Assembly: GCF_025755255.1 (NCBI RefSeq)
Contig: NZ_JALIEB010000005.1
Span: 1 to 64,000 of the forward strand
Direction: 5' to 3'
From: Roseobacter sinensis
GTDB lineage: Bacteria > Pseudomonadota > Alphaproteobacteria > Rhodobacterales > Rhodobacteraceae
DNA length: 64,000 nucleotides
The notes under the pieces were generated by a model, which ran no database searches, had not been told where the DNA came from, and saw nothing but the letters and a program-made list of their open reading frames with translations. Both the position numbers and the translations under genes were made by a program. Positions 63,686 to 64,000 of the stretch are shown here, one piece after another; positions within the stretch are counted from its first letter, which is position 1; each line of letters opens with the position of its first letter.

Positions 63686-64000
63686 ATGATCCTGAATCCG
63701 CGCCCCGCCGAAGCCACGAGTGCTGCGCATGACCGCGTCTACCGGGCGCTGCGCGGGCGGATCATGCAGGGGGATCTGCCACCGGGCGAGAGCCTGACTT
63801 TGCGCGGGATCGGGCGGGACTTCGATGTCTCGATGACACCTGCGCGCGAGGCCGTTCGGCGGTTGGTGGCGGAAGGCGCGCTGACAATGTCGAGCTCAGG
63901 GCGGGTCTCAACGCCTGAGCTCAGCAACGAGCGAATCGAGGAACTGGCGGCGCTGCGCGCGTTGATCGAGGTGGAACTGGCCAGCCGCGCCTTGCCGCGC
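63686..64000 (+). CDS. GntR-family regulator (FadR/FCD subgroup), cut by window end
   Basis: The first 105 residues are in the window and no stop is reached. The winged helix reads VYRALRGRIMQGDLPPGESL then LRGIGRDFDVSMTPAREAVRRLVAEGAL, with the recognition helix SMTPAREAVRRL. The beginning of an FCD effector domain follows (RIEELAALRALIEVELASRAL). Full-length members are about 220-240 residues and usually sense carboxylic acids. The effector cannot be guessed. Confidence 0.9.
   Translation, partial: MILNPRPAEATSAAHDRVYRALRGRIMQGDLPPGESLTLRGIGRDFDVSMTPAREAVRRLVAEGALTMSSSGRVSTPELSNERIEELAALRALIEVELASRALPR

Overview
The window is GC-rich, densely coding DNA with no insertion sequence, prophage or CRISPR array that I can see. 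Gene content points to an alphaproteobacterium of the family Rhodobacteraceae, most likely the marine roseobacter group. The strongest indicators are a TauR/Tpa/Xsc/Pta/SoeABC/TauABC taurine dissimilation set, a GT14 transferase with the extra C-terminal domain typical of this family, a Hint-domain protein, and a TIGR02300 acidic protein. All functional calls come from motifs and family knowledge; no database search was possible.

Layout. 1-7 kb: HIT protein, a surface-glycan glycosyltransferase divergent from a sulfotransferase, an HD-domain protein, smpB followed by a very long hairpin, then a coupled sulfurtransferase/aminotransferase pair. 7-12.6 kb: glnK-amtB nitrogen module, a bifunctional penicillin-binding protein, and mlaA-mlaC. 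12.9-24.7 kb: tight housekeeping operons (ridA-gdpD-acyltransferase-phhB-mscS; ferredoxin reductase-like gene plus rsmD; map; sfsA; a four-gene string from a CinA-like protein to an OmpA-like protein). 24.7-40 kb: fadH, rppH, nth-kinase-acetyltransferase, a Hint protein interrupted by an in-frame amber codon, an Ada-like methyltransferase, an OmpA lipoprotein, a divergent mnmD/FAD oxidoreductase pair, slt and dapA.

40-58.8 kb is a taurine island. TauABC imports taurine, Tpa transaminates it to sulfoacetaldehyde, Xsc makes acetyl phosphate and sulfite, Pta makes acetyl-CoA, and the membrane molybdoenzyme SoeABC oxidises sulfite to sulfate. TauR is the MocR-type regulator. Between these lie ppk2, a small DUF465 protein, a glycine-zipper lipoprotein, a GCS2-like carboxylate-amine ligase and an FAD oxidase. 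I find pairs of ten-base repeats resembling CTGGNCYTAA, 22-23 bp apart start to start, upstream of tauR, xsc, tpa and (weaker) tauA. This is a candidate TauR regulon code readable from this window alone.

58.8-64 kb: an NmrA-like gene and a divergent TetR regulator with a palindromic operator, then a decayed patch (HxlR and SnoaL-like remnants), tRNA-Ala(GGC), an acidic TIGR02300 protein, a SprT/YgjP-like metallopeptidase and the start of a GntR regulator cut by the window edge.
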